Source of the DNA: Deroplatys truncata
Lineage: Eukaryota > Arthropoda > Insecta > Mantodea > Mantidae
Direction: 5' to 3'
Assembly (NCBI GenBank): GCA_030765065.1
Contig: CM060979.1
Location: 111,154,350-111,218,349 of the forward strand
Length of the DNA stretch: 64,000 nt
Positions 44,007-54,766 of this stretch are shown piece by piece. A program made the translations under genes and the position numbers. The notes below the pieces were generated by a model. That model was not told the origin of the DNA. It saw only the letters and a list, made by a program, of their open reading frames with translations, and did not search any database. How positions within the stretch are numbered: the stretch's first letter is position 1; the number at the start of each line of letters is the position of its first letter.

Positions 44007-44520
44007 AGGGTGATTTATGAAGAACTGACACGTTTCCTTCTTTAATTATTCTGTTCGAAATTCACTCAATGCCCCAATTTTAGCACCAAATTAAGCAGAA
44101 TGTTTTGGAGTTTCGATTGTCTGTCACTAGATGCGCAGATGTTCATGATTTATTCGTGATTGTTAGTTTTATTGTCGGCAACTGTTTTTGATATTTTGTT
44201 CTAGTCAACGTGAAAATGAGTACACATTAAATGAACGACTCTTCCTTGTAAAGCAATACTGGATTACGAATTCAATTACAGCTATCAAAGAGCATACGAT
44301 AAAGAATTTGGTGTTCGGAATCCTCCCCAAAGAAACACAATACTGGGACTGGAAAATAAATTGGAAACAACTGGATCTCTGGCGAGTGAAAAAGGCAAAA
44401 CTCGTTCATCTAGACTTCCCAAGGTTGTTCACGTAAGAACACAACTGGATCAGTCACCCAAACAATCATTAAGACGCTTATCGCAGGAGACAACGTTTCT
44501 TCTGTGTCTGAGTTGGTAGT
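44007..44520 (+). mobile_element. 5' part of a DUF4817-type DNA transposon
   Basis: CAGGGTGATTTATGAAGAAC preceded by TA (44005-44006) looks like the left terminal repeat, with the same CAGGGTG start as T2. Downstream, the plus frame encodes a transposase N-terminus: YTLNERLFLVKQYWITNSIT, then in other frames TGSL, VVHVRTQLDQSPKQSLRRLS and QET. The DDE domain and right end are missing. Confidence 0.7.
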
Positions 44521-44629
44521 GTAATATTTATATTCATATTTATATTGCAAGATATTTATATGCACTTTGTTGTATAGTATACGGATTTTAAAATACATTC
44601 CTTCCCTAGTGTGCAGTGTTCGCTATATT

Positions 44630-45430
44630 GCGGGGCCGCGGACCGCGCATAGACTGTTCTTACGAGTGACAGTAACATGCACTATAATGAGTACTAACCC
44701 TATTATAAATGGTGTTAAAAAGGATGTCCATTTGCATTGAGGCATTCCCGGCATCTTCGGATGAAATTTCCATTTACACGCATAAGTTCTTAGGTAATTC
44801 CCATAATTTTTGTTGTTATGTTTCCTGAAGTTCGCCTATGGTATGGGGATTGTTCCTATAAACTTTATTTTTTAGGATTCGAATGATTCAACAATTTTGC
44901 TTATTTTTTCCCCCGGAACGTTTTCGCTTCTTAGGTTTAGCGTTAAGGATCCCGTTGTCCTAAACTTATTAACCAATCATCTAACAGCTTCTCTACCTAG
45001 AACTAACACCAGAAATTTTCTCCTGAAATGATTATACATATGATTCGATTTTTAGGTATGTATCGTACATAAAAATTCGTTGTTCAAGCGTGAATTTGTC
45101 GGTAGGCATTGCAGTGGGCTAATAACAACACAAGAAGAGCAACAATAACAAGTACAGCAACAATAACAAGAACACTCTTAAGCAAATCACACACAACACG
45201 ATATCTTGACTAAACTTTCACATTTGAGATGCACAACGTACAAACTCTAGTGCTTACGCACGAACAGAAGGTTGTAACTGACGCAGTACGAGTATAACAC
45301 AGCTGATAAACGCAGACAAACGTAGCCTTGAGCTGGCCATTTCCTTAGTACGGAGAGAAAAATCACCGAGGTCACTGCAGTGCAGGCGCAGCATGCATAC
45401 ACGCGATCTTTGGCTCCACCATACAACGAA
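44630..45430 (-). mobile_element. Internally deleted TA-type transposon D2 (MITE-like)
   Basis: Co-linear with D1 (26480-27133) over most of its length, including the flanking ACCGAGGTCACTGC block near 45365. On the minus strand, N- and C-terminal transposase pieces are fused (44705-45109). Terminal inverted repeats are eroded, so the boundaries are approximate. Confidence 0.6.
44705..45109 (-). pseudogene. Deletion-derivative transposase of D2
   Basis: Starts MPTDKFTLEQRIFMYDTYLK (intact here, with a stop in D1), continues in broken frames to LNAKPKKRKRSGGK, then jumps to KVYRNNPHTIGELQET and the tail NFIRRCRECLNANGHPF. The catalytic domain is missing. The C-side junction (TAAAAAATAAA) is shared with D1. 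Confidence 0.75.
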
Positions 45431-45591
45431 TACTCTGTAGTACCTATAAGAACCATTGAGAACTGGTGTGCAATTTCCTGCTCAAGTTGTACGGTTTCCA
45501 TTTATCCAAGAAAATAATATAGATGTTCCACTTTAGAAGAAACAAATGCTGGCGTACTAATATTAGTATTATATTCAAAATTTAATATATC

Positions 45592-46250
45592 ACTTTCTCT
45601 ACCACCTGTATATAGGTAATAAGTAGAGGAAGTATTGTATTCCACCGAAAATTCATTATCGAGATTTCAGCGCAAATAAACATTTTTGGATCTCTTGAAC
45701 CCCCCCCCAAAAAAAAACATTTGAATGAAAGTTCCGCGCGCGCGCGTGTGTGTGTGTGTGTGTGTGTATGCGCGCGCATGTGCATGTCTATCCACCCATT
45801 CGTCTGTCCGTCCGTGTGTCTGTAAATACCATAACTCGAAAACGAAAACTCAGTTACCAAACTTGGTATTTAAGTTTAGCGTCTTCCAAGGATGCGACAG
45901 AAAAAATATTCAAGTAGGTCCCCACACCAAACTACCCTCTACCCAGAAAACTTTGTTACTCTTGATTTTCTCAAAAACGGTTTTGATAAGAATGTCAGGC
46001 GTTTAATATACCTATTGACATGAGAAATATAAACTTCAATATTCTGTGAATAGATTTAATTTGGTATACTTTTCAATTGTAAGGAAACCTTAAAAGCTTA
46101 GCAAAAGCTTCTACAAAGAAAATGTAGAGATTGTTGAATACACAATTTGTGCTAAATAAACTTTCTCATACTGCTACGAGAACATACAGTTCGAAAATAT
46201 TACGCGCTAAGCACCATCTTAACATATATGCTTGAAAGTTTGCAAATCCT
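45592..46250 (-). repeat. Family H repeat, diverged copy
   Basis: Reverse orientation, starts TCACTTTCTCTACCACCTGT, with GAAGTATTGTATTCCACC, the GT core 45745-45776, ACCATAACTCGAAAACG, CCAAACTTGGTATTTAAG, TTTTCTCAAAAACGG and so on. Much older than the 42145 copy. Confidence 0.75.
45735..45780. repeat. CG/GT microsatellite
   Basis: CGCGCG then GTGTGT runs, in the core of a family H copy. Confidence 0.9.
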
Positions 46251-46307
46251 GCTTTTCTTTCCTTTCCGTCGTAGGAACTTGTTACTGCGAATAAACATTT
46301 GAATACG

Positions 46308-46446
46308 TTTTAATATAGAGTCAAATGAAAAATTCAATGCCACAGCCGGGATTTGAACACGGTTAGGGCAACCGCAAGTAGAGCGGGAGAACCGTGTTCA
46401 AATCCCGGCTGTGGCACTGAATGTTTCAGTTAACTCTATATTAAAA
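46308..46446. repeat. 139-bp hairpin with a tRNA-like B box in each arm
   Basis: The arms 46308-46364 and 46390-46446 are 57 nt each and nearly perfectly inverted; the inner 30 bp (GCCACAGCCGGGATTTGAAC and its inverse GTTCAAATCCCGGCTGTGGC) are exact. The 25-nt loop contains AAGTAGAGCGGGAG, which looks like the end of a tRNA D arm. Each arm thus carries a B-box/T-arm-like sequence on opposite strands. It may be a foldback copy of a tRNA-derived element. It is not a normal tRNA gene because the anticodon arm is missing. Confidence 0.85.
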
Positions 46447-47444
46447 AACTTGCCAAGGCCAGACCAAGGTCACTACAAAAAAAATTAATTTCAATTAATT
46501 ATATATAAATTTGAGTACTGTTACCGCATGTTGTAACTAACGCGTCTTGCTTAATTAGAAATCATTCCTAAGCTAAACAATTTTGTGTGTTACATTCATA
46601 TCACCTTTTCTACTCATTCTTCTAAAAACTATTCGTACACAAGCTTATTCTTCAATCTATTTCTTGTTAATGCAGATAAATCTTCATTACACATTTACGC
46701 ATTGCGTTGTAGCTATAAGAGGAATACGTAAATTAAAGCGATAGTTAAATATCTATTTTAAAAGTGTATGACTATATGGTGGCCTTGAAATTCCGTTCTC
46801 TTTGTATAACCACGAAAAAATCGAATAGCGATTTGTAGTTGAGCAAATTGAACCAATAACAAAGAATATATCGTAAATGGTTAACAACACAACAATTTTT
46901 GACATAAATTGTGTCCTTTAATGTTATCTATATTTCTTTGCGTAGCAGGATTTTGTACATTTCTCAAGGGAGTTGTGCAAAGCCATTCAGAGTGAGGAGG
47001 ACTTTATAAGCTATTCCAAGAAAATTGTATTTGTTATTGAAATGTTTTAAATATAGTATTTCAATCAAAACCGTTAGTAATTTTTCAGAAAATAAAAAAT
47101 AACGAAAATCTTTCCATGTAACGGAGTTTGGAGTAGGAGGGTTTCCTTGAAAATCTTCGTATCACATCCTTGGAAACCCTGAACTTAAATACGACCAAAT
47201 TTGGTGTTTCACCGACTTCTCTCTCGTTTTTTGTTATACTGTTCACAAACACATGCGCGCGCGTTCACGGAACTTTTTTAAAAAATGGCTGTAATTTTTT
47301 TTTTTTTGGGAGTCTCGAAACGTGAATTCCAGTAAAAAACTCGATATCGAATTTTAGAGCGGAATTCAATACTTCTTGTAAGGTACGAGGGCGACAGTGA
47401 ACATCAAACAGAGATTAGTTTTAAACAATTTAAATTATTTTATT

Positions 47445-48553
47445 GTTTTTAAAAATATTACCCTTTAACAGCAATACATGTTTGCATTCGATTAAAGTCT
47501 TTAAAGCAATGATGCCACTCTTCCTGAGGCACTTAAGAAACCAGGGTTTTATAATGTTCCACTACTTCATCTGATGACGAAAGAGTGATCCCATGCCTTT
47601 TATATTTAATTTTTGGAATCCAAAAGAAATCACAAAGTGCTAGGGCAGGGCTGTATGGCGGAGGGTCCATGGTGCTGAGCTTTAGGGCATCTGGATTCTC
47701 AGCTTTAGTTTTGCTGTATGCGGCGATGCGTTGCTATTCTGTAATATTATTTTTTGTTTTGGACGTTTTCCACGAACTTTTTCCCAAATTTGCGGTAAAC
47801 AGACATTTGTGTCCTAATCGACAGTAACGGTACGTCTATTTTCTAATGTTATAGTAGCAATATGGAGAGAAAAAAAACTAGCAACCATCTTGTTACCAGC
47901 ACTGCGAATTCATCGGACTTTCGTAAGCTTAGGTTTATTTTATTTTATTTATTTTTAAGTTCCCTTGTTTACCATTACTGTGTTACTTTAGGCTTATTAC
48001 CGCAATTACACAGATATATAAAAACCCACGCCCCTCAGCTTGGCGGAGCGCCGAAGCTACACACACCAGCGAACACGGCTACGAGAGCCAGCGTGCTCGA
48101 AAGACCCATTGAGCCGATTGAGTTTTCAGGATCATAACAATGAATCCAAGATGCATCACCAGTAGTGATACTCCAAACCAAATTTGAAGTGCCGCCTTGG
48201 AATCTTTCCGGAGTTTTCCTGCACCGATCAATGCGTTGTTTGTCAGCTTATGTGGAATCCATCAACAACGTAGTTTTCTCAGATCTGTCAATGTAAAATG
48301 TTTTGGATTTGACTAATATCAATGCCCAATGTCGTCCAAATAAATTCATAAGATGTCCGTCGATCTTCTTCAAGCATTGCTCGAACAGCGGCAATATCTT
48401 CAATACAGCAGTTCTTGGCCGTCCTTCACGAAATTCATCGATAAGAAAAAACCGACCTCTTTTGAATTCGCTGTACCAATTATAAATTGTTGCCTTAGAT
48501 GGGGCTTCTTCGTCAAATGCATTTCTAAGCCGATCTTCACAATGTTTAGGCAT
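47445..48553 (-). pseudogene. Mariner transposase relic (M2)
   Basis: In minus-strand order: HCEDRLRNAFDEEAPSKATI and YNWYSEFKRGR (N-terminal helix-turn-helix), FREGRPRTAV, TGDASWIHCYDPEN (first catalytic Asp kept, next Glu to Ala), then the inserted 161 bp, KLTKVR, AGNKMVASFF, TITLENRRTVTVD, KRPKQKIILQNSNASPHTAK (second catalytic Asp of HDNA lost), PPYSPALALCDFF (third Asp kept), GMGSLF, and the tail RMQTCIAVKG. This is the SETMAR-like mariner type common in insects. Frameshifts, stops and the lost Asp make it dead. Confidence 0.9.
47934..48094 (-). repeat. 161-bp A-tailed insertion inside mariner M2
   Basis: Continuous mariner coding sequence stops after QWVFRA and resumes at KLTKVR. Between them, on the minus strand, lies a GC-rich start (GCTGGCTCTCGTAGCCGTG) followed by AT-rich sequence ending in (AAATA)n. 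A non-coding A-tailed retroposon is likely. It has no clear tRNA boxes, and clean target duplications were not seen. Confidence 0.6.
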
Positions 48554-48827
48554 TAATGACGATTTAAAATAGCAAAAAAATCATAGCCCGCAAATGTTCT
48601 CTGGCCAAATTTGGTTTTGGACGGCACAAAATCTTTAAATGATGATAATTAACAAAATATTAGATCAAGTCGAACAAACTTACGGCAATCAACTTGCAAA
48701 ACATTAGAAAGTAGCTGTCAAAATAAAGAAACTTCATTTGTTTTTAGAAACATGGCATTCTAAAAATTTTGGTGGAGAAAGTAATGTCATCAGTAATGTA
48801 ACGTGATTACAGTATCTGTAAATTCGT

Positions 48828-48876
48828 TGATAATAGAGAAAATCGTGTGAATGTATCACATCAGAACTTTTTCATT
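48828..48876 (-). repeat. Family H repeat, terminal fragment
   Basis: ATAGAGAAAATCGTGTGAAT then GTATCACATCAGAAC is the reverse of the family H left terminus. Confidence 0.5.
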
Positions 48877-49264
48877 TGTTGTTTATTAATGCTAAGCTAC
48901 AAGTACAGACATGAAAGTCAATGTCTACTTTTGTGTTATCAGCATAAATGCTTCGCTGCGGAATTACGTCATTAGCAGTTATATTCTGCCCGCAAAACTG
49001 ATAAAGGGCTTGGCATTTTGGTAGGCTAGGAATGGTTCGAGTGTGAATTCTGTCAGGGTTGTAGCTGCAGTACGTCTAAATATTTGTAAACGGTACATAG
49101 CTGCGGAAAATCTCCGAGATGGGGGAATTTGAGCCATCTATGTGGGGGAGGGAAGCTTAGTTCATGCATATTATGTCGGTAGTTAGCAGATCAGGAACAG
49201 CGACCGTTATATCATCGACATTTTGCGAGGCGAAAACGAATTTGCAAGTAAGACGTTTTACTTT
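48877..49264. other. Spacer, no recognised gene
   Basis: Nothing recognised. Confidence 0.35.
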
Positions 49265-49690
49265 CACTAGCACTTACTTAGAGAAGGTAGAGGAAGTAGT
49301 ACTTTTTCACCCAGAAATTCCATATGGATCTTTCACCGGCAATGCACGTTTTAAAGCGCATCAAACCCCCCAATTTAGAAAAAGTCCACTGTGTAACATA
49401 GGCCATGTGTGTGAGTAATCGTCAAAAACGAAAATCCGGATAATAACCAGGCGAAACTTTCAAGAAAATTCCCCAACTCAAGCTAACCTCTACAGGGAAA
49501 TGTTTCCTTGGACATTTCTAAACAATGACTCCAAGGATTCTGATTAAAATGTCATGTACATATGAGATATTTCTGCGAGTAGTACCTACTCTTCATACTG
49601 ATTCCAATTCTGTATAAAAACATAGAATTTAAGTCATTTTTTTCTTCGTAGCGTTAATCGTTTCGAGATATTGTGTTACATGCTTTACTC
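49265..49690 (-). repeat. Family H repeat, strongly diverged
   Basis: In reverse orientation GTAGAGGAAGTAGTAC, CACCCAGAAATTCC, GATCTTTCACCGGCAATGC, AAAAACGAAAATCCGGATAA, CTTTCAAGAAAATTCCCC, GATTCTGATTAAAATGTC and CGTTTCGAGATATTGTG follow the family order. No microsatellite core remains. Confidence 0.6.
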
Positions 49691-50359
49691 TTTCCCAAGT
49701 GCGACATCTGATGGTCATCTTTTTTTTTTCTTTCCGTCTCGTCGCAAGACGTCATTATTATGCTAAATAATTGAACGCTATTTCCGCATTTGTATGCAAC
49801 TAAGCGTTTATTGCTCAACTGAAATCATTTCTAAAGAAAACTGTCTTATGTAATGTAACGTGGATGAAATTGAGGTAGAGGTAGAGGTAGTACATAATTC
49901 AACGCAGGAGGACACCTCGCGCGCTGCGACCTGCACCGATGTATTGCGGTTACCACCCCTAGGAGGAAGGGATGAGATGAAGGAACCACAGGAGGCTACA
50001 GGCCACAGAGATGCGCGGAAGTCCCTAATATTTTCAAGCTCTCAGGCCCGTCCCACTGCTGATATCGTCTCTCTCGGCGGCTTCAGCGCCAATCAGCAAC
50101 CCTCTGGTGTCCACGGGAATGCTCTTTCCATTGAGCATGCACTCGCGCCATTTTCCGGCACCACCATACACCACGAAACCTATAGTCGCTGAGGAACAAG
50201 TTGAGACAGAATTTTAGACAAAGACAGCATATACACTTACCTTCTGCCTCGCGCACCTGCCATTAGGAAGTTGATGGTATCCGTGCCATTCCTTCCAAAA
50301 TGTCCCTCGTACTATCAGTGGCGACATGTTCCTCTCCGGAGTATCCAGCACATATTTCA
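49691..50359. other. Spacer with possible tRNA-like remnant
   Basis: The reverse strand near 50105-50150 reads GAGTGCATGCTCAATGGAAA then GAGCATTC, reminiscent of a D arm, in a GC-richer stretch (49895-50190) that may be an old SINE. The open frame 49860-50192 has no domain. Confidence 0.3.
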
Positions 50360-51518
50360 TCCTCGTGTCGGTGTCTTCAAAGTGGATTACAAAGCGATCG
50401 ATGGCCTCATAAATTAATCCATCTTTCTCCCAATAAAGCTTTTCCTCCTTTTCATACTGTCACACGCATTTTTCAAGTTTTCGGATATCACCTTTGAAAG
50501 CGCATTTTCAAGGAGAGTTGTTACGTCACTGGGCTTGAATGTGATATTATGTTTCACTACATCTTTCTTTATCTGGGCTCAAATTAACTCAGTTGCATTG
50601 AAACTGCTATGGTAGGGAGGAAGATGCAGTATTGTATGACCTCTTAACTCAGCGATAGTGTCAATTTCATATTTTCTAAATCGGTCTTTTATAAGCTTAA
50701 TAATGTTGTAAAACATTACTTTCGTTTATCTGAGATCATATTCAATATTCCAGGTTTACATTTCGTTCTTCAAACTGAATGACACAGGAGCCTTGTTTAG
50801 TTTACTGAATGATATGGTGCATTGTCCACAACGATTACACTGCTTTGAGGGATGTTAGGGAGGAATTTTTCTACAAACCAATTCCTGAAAACAACACCGT
50901 CCATTTCTTTGTGATAATCTTTTGTTGACTTAGACCGAAAATAAAGAAGAGCATTTGGAATAAACGCTTCAGAAGACCCGGCATGTACTGTAATGAATCT
51001 CTGTCCTTTACCTAGGGGGCAATCATACGTACCTACGTCAAGTTCGCCAATCAGGTGTATCATAGAACCATGTTTTATTTGTAGTATGGTTTCATCGAGA
51101 TAAACGATTGGTCTACCACTTGCTCTCATTTCCTGCAATCGTCTTAAGTAATGAAACTGCTTTGCTACGATATCAGGCTTTTCCATTAAAACGTTTCGTC
51201 CCACACTGTTTTTAGCATACCGGAATTTAACAGATTTTAATATCTATCGCACTACCCACATGCTACTACCCACTAAATTAGCCTCTCTTAAAGCTGTGGG
51301 TATCAACCAAACCTGGAACAAAACTTGCTTTATATAAAGCGTAAACTGTTCTTTTGATTGCCGATGCAGTAAATGAGTCGATGTTTGTCGGAAAACAATT
51401 GGGCCTTTTCTTACCCGGATTTTGGTCCCAGAATTTACCTTCTCATTTAACATTCTATAAACACTTGCACAAGATACTCCAGTTGCGGCAGCTGTTCGTC
51501 CAACATCTTCGACAGATA
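50360..51518 (-). pseudogene. Nearly complete insect DDE transposase relic
   Basis: In minus-strand order: EDVGRTAAATGVSCASVYRM and LNEKVNSGTK (helix-turn-helix, 51518-51420), broken linker, RNVLMEKPDIVAKQFHYLRR, RPIVYLDETILQIKHGS (first catalytic Asp), LGKGQRFITVHAGSSEAFIP, YFRSKSTKDYHKEMD, FRNWFVEKFLPNIPQSSVIV, VDNAPYHSVN (second Asp), LHLPPYHSSFNATELI-stop-AQ (third Glu of NxxE kept; stop at 50579-50581 replaces the usual Trp), NITFKPSDVT, then a frameshift and LYWEKDGLIYEAIDRFVIHF. This is a Tc1/mariner-superfamily DDE lineage widespread in insects. All three acidic residues are readable, but stops and frameshifts inactivate it. Terminal repeats were not found. Confidence 0.88.
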
Positions 51519-52029
51519 TTTAGGCTAATCATTAAATGCCTCTAATTCATCTTTAAAGAACCCATGAACATTGATTACTATTTCTCTACCCTGTGACTGC
51601 AATGACTGTCCCCTCTTTCCAGCAATGTTAACACGAGAACAAATATTGTCAAATATAGAATAAAGTTAAGCATTTCTGAGCTCAGCATGTTGTAACTTAA
51701 GACTAGAGTAATGTAGTAATGTTTTCATTATACTACACCTATAATAAACGTAGCCGTTACTGTTATAATAAAACGGAATAACACTACACGATACGAGCAA
51801 TGTACAAATTTAACACGCAAACAAATTGTAATAACGCTAAGGCAGAGCAGAGATTGCACCAAATAAACAATACGTGCCGCACTGACAACCTCAATGGTTA
51901 GACTGACAGCGAGACCCACCTTGTGGCTGCCCATTGTTACTTGACACGTGTTTGACAGCCTCGGCCGTTTTCTGGAGCAGGTAGCATTCTCAATTTATTC
52001 CTCACAAACTATAGAAGCACACCAGAATA
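51519..52029. other. Spacer, no recognised gene
   Basis: Nothing recognised; possible outer part of the DDE element. Confidence 0.35.
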
Positions 52030-52215
52030 ATGAGAAGGAAACGAAATGAAGGGGAAATGAGGGAGAGAAAATCGTGGTAGAGAAGCAACCACCCTAGCAT
52101 TCGCCTGCCGACCCGGACAAACCACGAAAAGCGCATGGGTCAGAGTGGGTGGTCGCCGGGACCTCCTGAATGCGAGTTACACACGATACCGCAGCGTCAC
52201 CTCGCTCGCTGTATA
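52030..52215 (-). repeat. SINE-C copy, reversed, 5' part
   Basis: The minus strand reads GCGAGCGAGGTGACGCTGCG, CATTCAGGAGGTCCCGGCGA, CCACTCTGACCCATGCGC, TTTTCGTGGTTTGTCCGG, GCGAATGCTAGGGTGGTTGC and TTCTCTACCACG, matching SINE-C head and early body. Confidence 0.7.
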
Positions 52216-52529
52216 AAATACGAATTCTTCCTGTATAGAGAAACCCCTGTGAAACACACCACAGAGAGGCTAGTCATTGTTAATGTATTTTAGCTTTAAT
52301 AAAGCGAATTGTAATAACTGGAACAAGTAGTCTATCTAAAGCATAACACGCTGGATGAGAATAGATTAGGTACGTTTATGGAACTAACATTAAATTTTAC
52401 CCTTTACGAAAACCGTGCTGAGGTTTTAAAAGAAATGAGGGTGTTTAGTCCACGGATACGTATTCCCGGACCAAAGTAATTCAGAATCAAACTTTTATAT
52501 AAGCTGGTTATGCTCATCACAAGTTATCT

Positions 52530-53010
52530 CTCATGAGACCACCCACTTTGACCCCTGGGTTTTTTCGGGGGTTTTCCGATTATCAGGCGAATACTGAAGT
52601 GGTTTCTTTCATTCTCCGAAGTTCCTGTCTCTCCTTTCGTTCCATTCTTCATTTCAGTACATCCTTCATCCCGTTGGTCTCTTTACAGGGTCAGGAATGA
52701 TGGTGTTCGGTGTGCAGCGTGGCAGAGGAAAAGGATGCTCTTTGTAACTCTTTCCGTAACTTGGCTTTCGGCTGCATGCTGGAGTATTCGAACACATTTG
52801 AGGGGCGTTGGACCCCCTCTGTGTGGGGTGGACTCAGTCTGCCTCTCTGCCGGAGTATACATTTGGAAGCTTAGGAACCCTGTCATTTCTGTACCGTTGC
52901 TCCTGGGTCCGGCCGCCCGGTGTCTCCTCTCGGCTCATCCTTCTTCCCGGAGACGCCCCCTTATATGGCTTAGGTGCAATATCCGCTCTGGATCGGCGCC
53001 GAATCCCTGA
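52530..53010 (+). repeat. SINE-C copy, body
   Basis: CCACCCACTTTGACCCCTGG, TTTTTTCGGGGGTTTTCC, GCGAATACTGAAGTGGTTTC, TTTCATTCTCCGAAGTTCC, then a GC-rich body with overlapping frames on both strands. The tRNA-like head is missing. With 52030-52215 it forms an inverted pair. Confidence 0.6.
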
Positions 53011-54719
53011 CGCAGCAGAAGATAATATATTTCTCGCGGGAGTTACCAAATCATAGTCGCAAAACTGTTAAAATATGTAAGAGAACATAACGTCAGATTT
53101 ATCTCTAACACAACAGAATTCTTGGGGAATTCCACGCTGTCCGATGTGTTGGGGATGTAATATATAAAATGTGCAGGTTAATATATAAAATTAATAAGCA
53201 TCCGAAATAATAAACTTGTAAAAATTCAAGTTATGTCTATTTATGAGAGTAAACTGTCAATGAAATGGGAAGTTCGCCTTAGTACCAAAGTGTTTATTGT
53301 CCAGCATTAGACAGGAATGATACTAGAATACCTATGAGACGGGGAGGCACGGGAGTTGTGCTTCCCAAATATGCTTACTGGCGGCACAAGAAAACCCATT
53401 TTACTCGTCGCTTCACTTTTACATTATTTTTCGGACAAAGTTTGTTTATAGTAGTGATTTATAGGTTACTTTAATTAGCATAATCAATATCCGGTTTATA
53501 ACAAAAGCGTGATCTGTTACTGAGAAGCGGACTCCTATTCTCTGCTCTATGATAGTCAATCCAACCACTTCAAACACTAAACAGCTCAGGAAGATGATGA
53601 CCGTAAAGTCTGAGCTATTGAGTTTGTATTGAAATGGTCGTGACGGCATAATATCACGCTAATATCAAATTTTCTTCTTAAACGATTACAATGCGATAGC
53701 CTGTCAGATACAAGCATTCAAACTGTTCCTCACTGAGCAGCTTCCTAGATACCTTTGAACAAAATTTGCCATTATATTCCGTGTTTTAAACTAAGCTGTG
53801 TCTATAATTTTGATATAGTTCGTAATTACAGCATTGTTGGAAGTTACACGCAGATCTAGTGTCTTTAAACTACATAAAAAGTGCTAAATGTTAAGTTAAT
53901 GTGGTACTAGAAATATTTTGGATACCCTTTAAATACATTGTAGAGGAAAAAGAAAGAAAAAGCTCCATAATTATACAGGATGCTTCATAAGTTATAGTAT
54001 AATATCTTTCGGTAAAACTAAAACTAATTTAAAAAATGCTCGGGTACGTAAAATTCAATATTTTTGAAAAGAATACTTTACAGCAAACTTTCACCCATTT
54101 GCTCTACAAGATATGGTGTCAACAACGTTTTAATGTTAACCAGTAAATTCCTTTAGTTGCATGCAAAATGTTTTTTGAGTCATACAGGGAATTTGGTTGC
54201 TGTGGGACCTGTATATAAGACTTTATGTGAACACAACTGCTTTCTTTGTGATATTAGTCTAAAATAAATTTCTTTAGCAGAAACTGAAAGGATTGAAATT
54301 CTGGTGATTATAGGAGTTGGTGACAGAAGACTACACAACAAGAAGTAAGTATGCACACTTTTAATGAAATACATCCATCCAAATCCTCAAGCTATGTTGC
54401 GGGCATCCGTTAGTAGAATAGAAACAAAATTCAAAGAGCAAGGATATGTTAAGAGATATAAAAAGGCCCGAAAGACTCCAAAATATTGAATTAGATACAA
54501 CCAACGGCTTAGAAAAACCCTGTATACATAAGTATTTAAACGCATTCGGTACGGTGAGGGCAATTAAAACTAGCATAGGCTCGCGCTAGATTTCGCAGAT
54601 TGTTTAAGCTGCAAGCAGGGAAAATTGCTGAATAACTCGTTCGCCAAACTTACACAAACATTTCAAATACGCTAAACAAACTGCCGTAAATAGTTTCTAG
54701 GATACTTTACAACACCTTG
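53011..54719. other. AT-rich spacer, possible DNA-transposon terminus
   Basis: TACAGGATGCTTCATAAG at 53977 resembles the TA-CAGG start of the DUF4817-type elements here, but no partner end or coding trace was found. No gene recognised. Confidence 0.3.
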
Positions 54720-54766
54720 CGGCGTACCCCTTGGTGTGGTAGGTATAGCGTGTGTGTCTCTCACAT

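Larger units (their letters stand above)
47396..48771 (-). mobile_element. Mariner element M2 with internal insertion
   Basis: The left (3') end is TA followed by CGAGGGCGACAGTGAACATC, a mariner-type terminus. The transposase relic reads on the minus strand from 48553 to ~47445. A 161-bp A-tailed insertion interrupts it (47934-48094). The right terminus could not be matched to the left, so the right boundary is set by the resumption of family H. Confidence 0.7.
46575..48785 (+). repeat. Family H repeat, diverged, split by mariner M2
   Basis: Forward copy from TGTGTGTTACATTCATATC to GGAATTCAATACTTCTTGTA (47390), with only a remnant of the CA core (47250-47262). The missing right terminus seems to resume after the mariner as GGTGGAGAAAGTAATG (48772-48787), resembling GTAGTAGAGAAAGTAATG. 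The rejoining is an inference. Confidence 0.6.

Noticed and set aside
49860..50192. 110-codon frame as a gene
   Set aside because: No domain; it lies in a GC-richer stretch with possible tRNA-like remnant, probably an old SINE.
53977..54010. Terminal repeat of another TA-type transposon
   Set aside because: Only the TACAGGATG start resembles such ends; no partner terminus or transposase trace was found.
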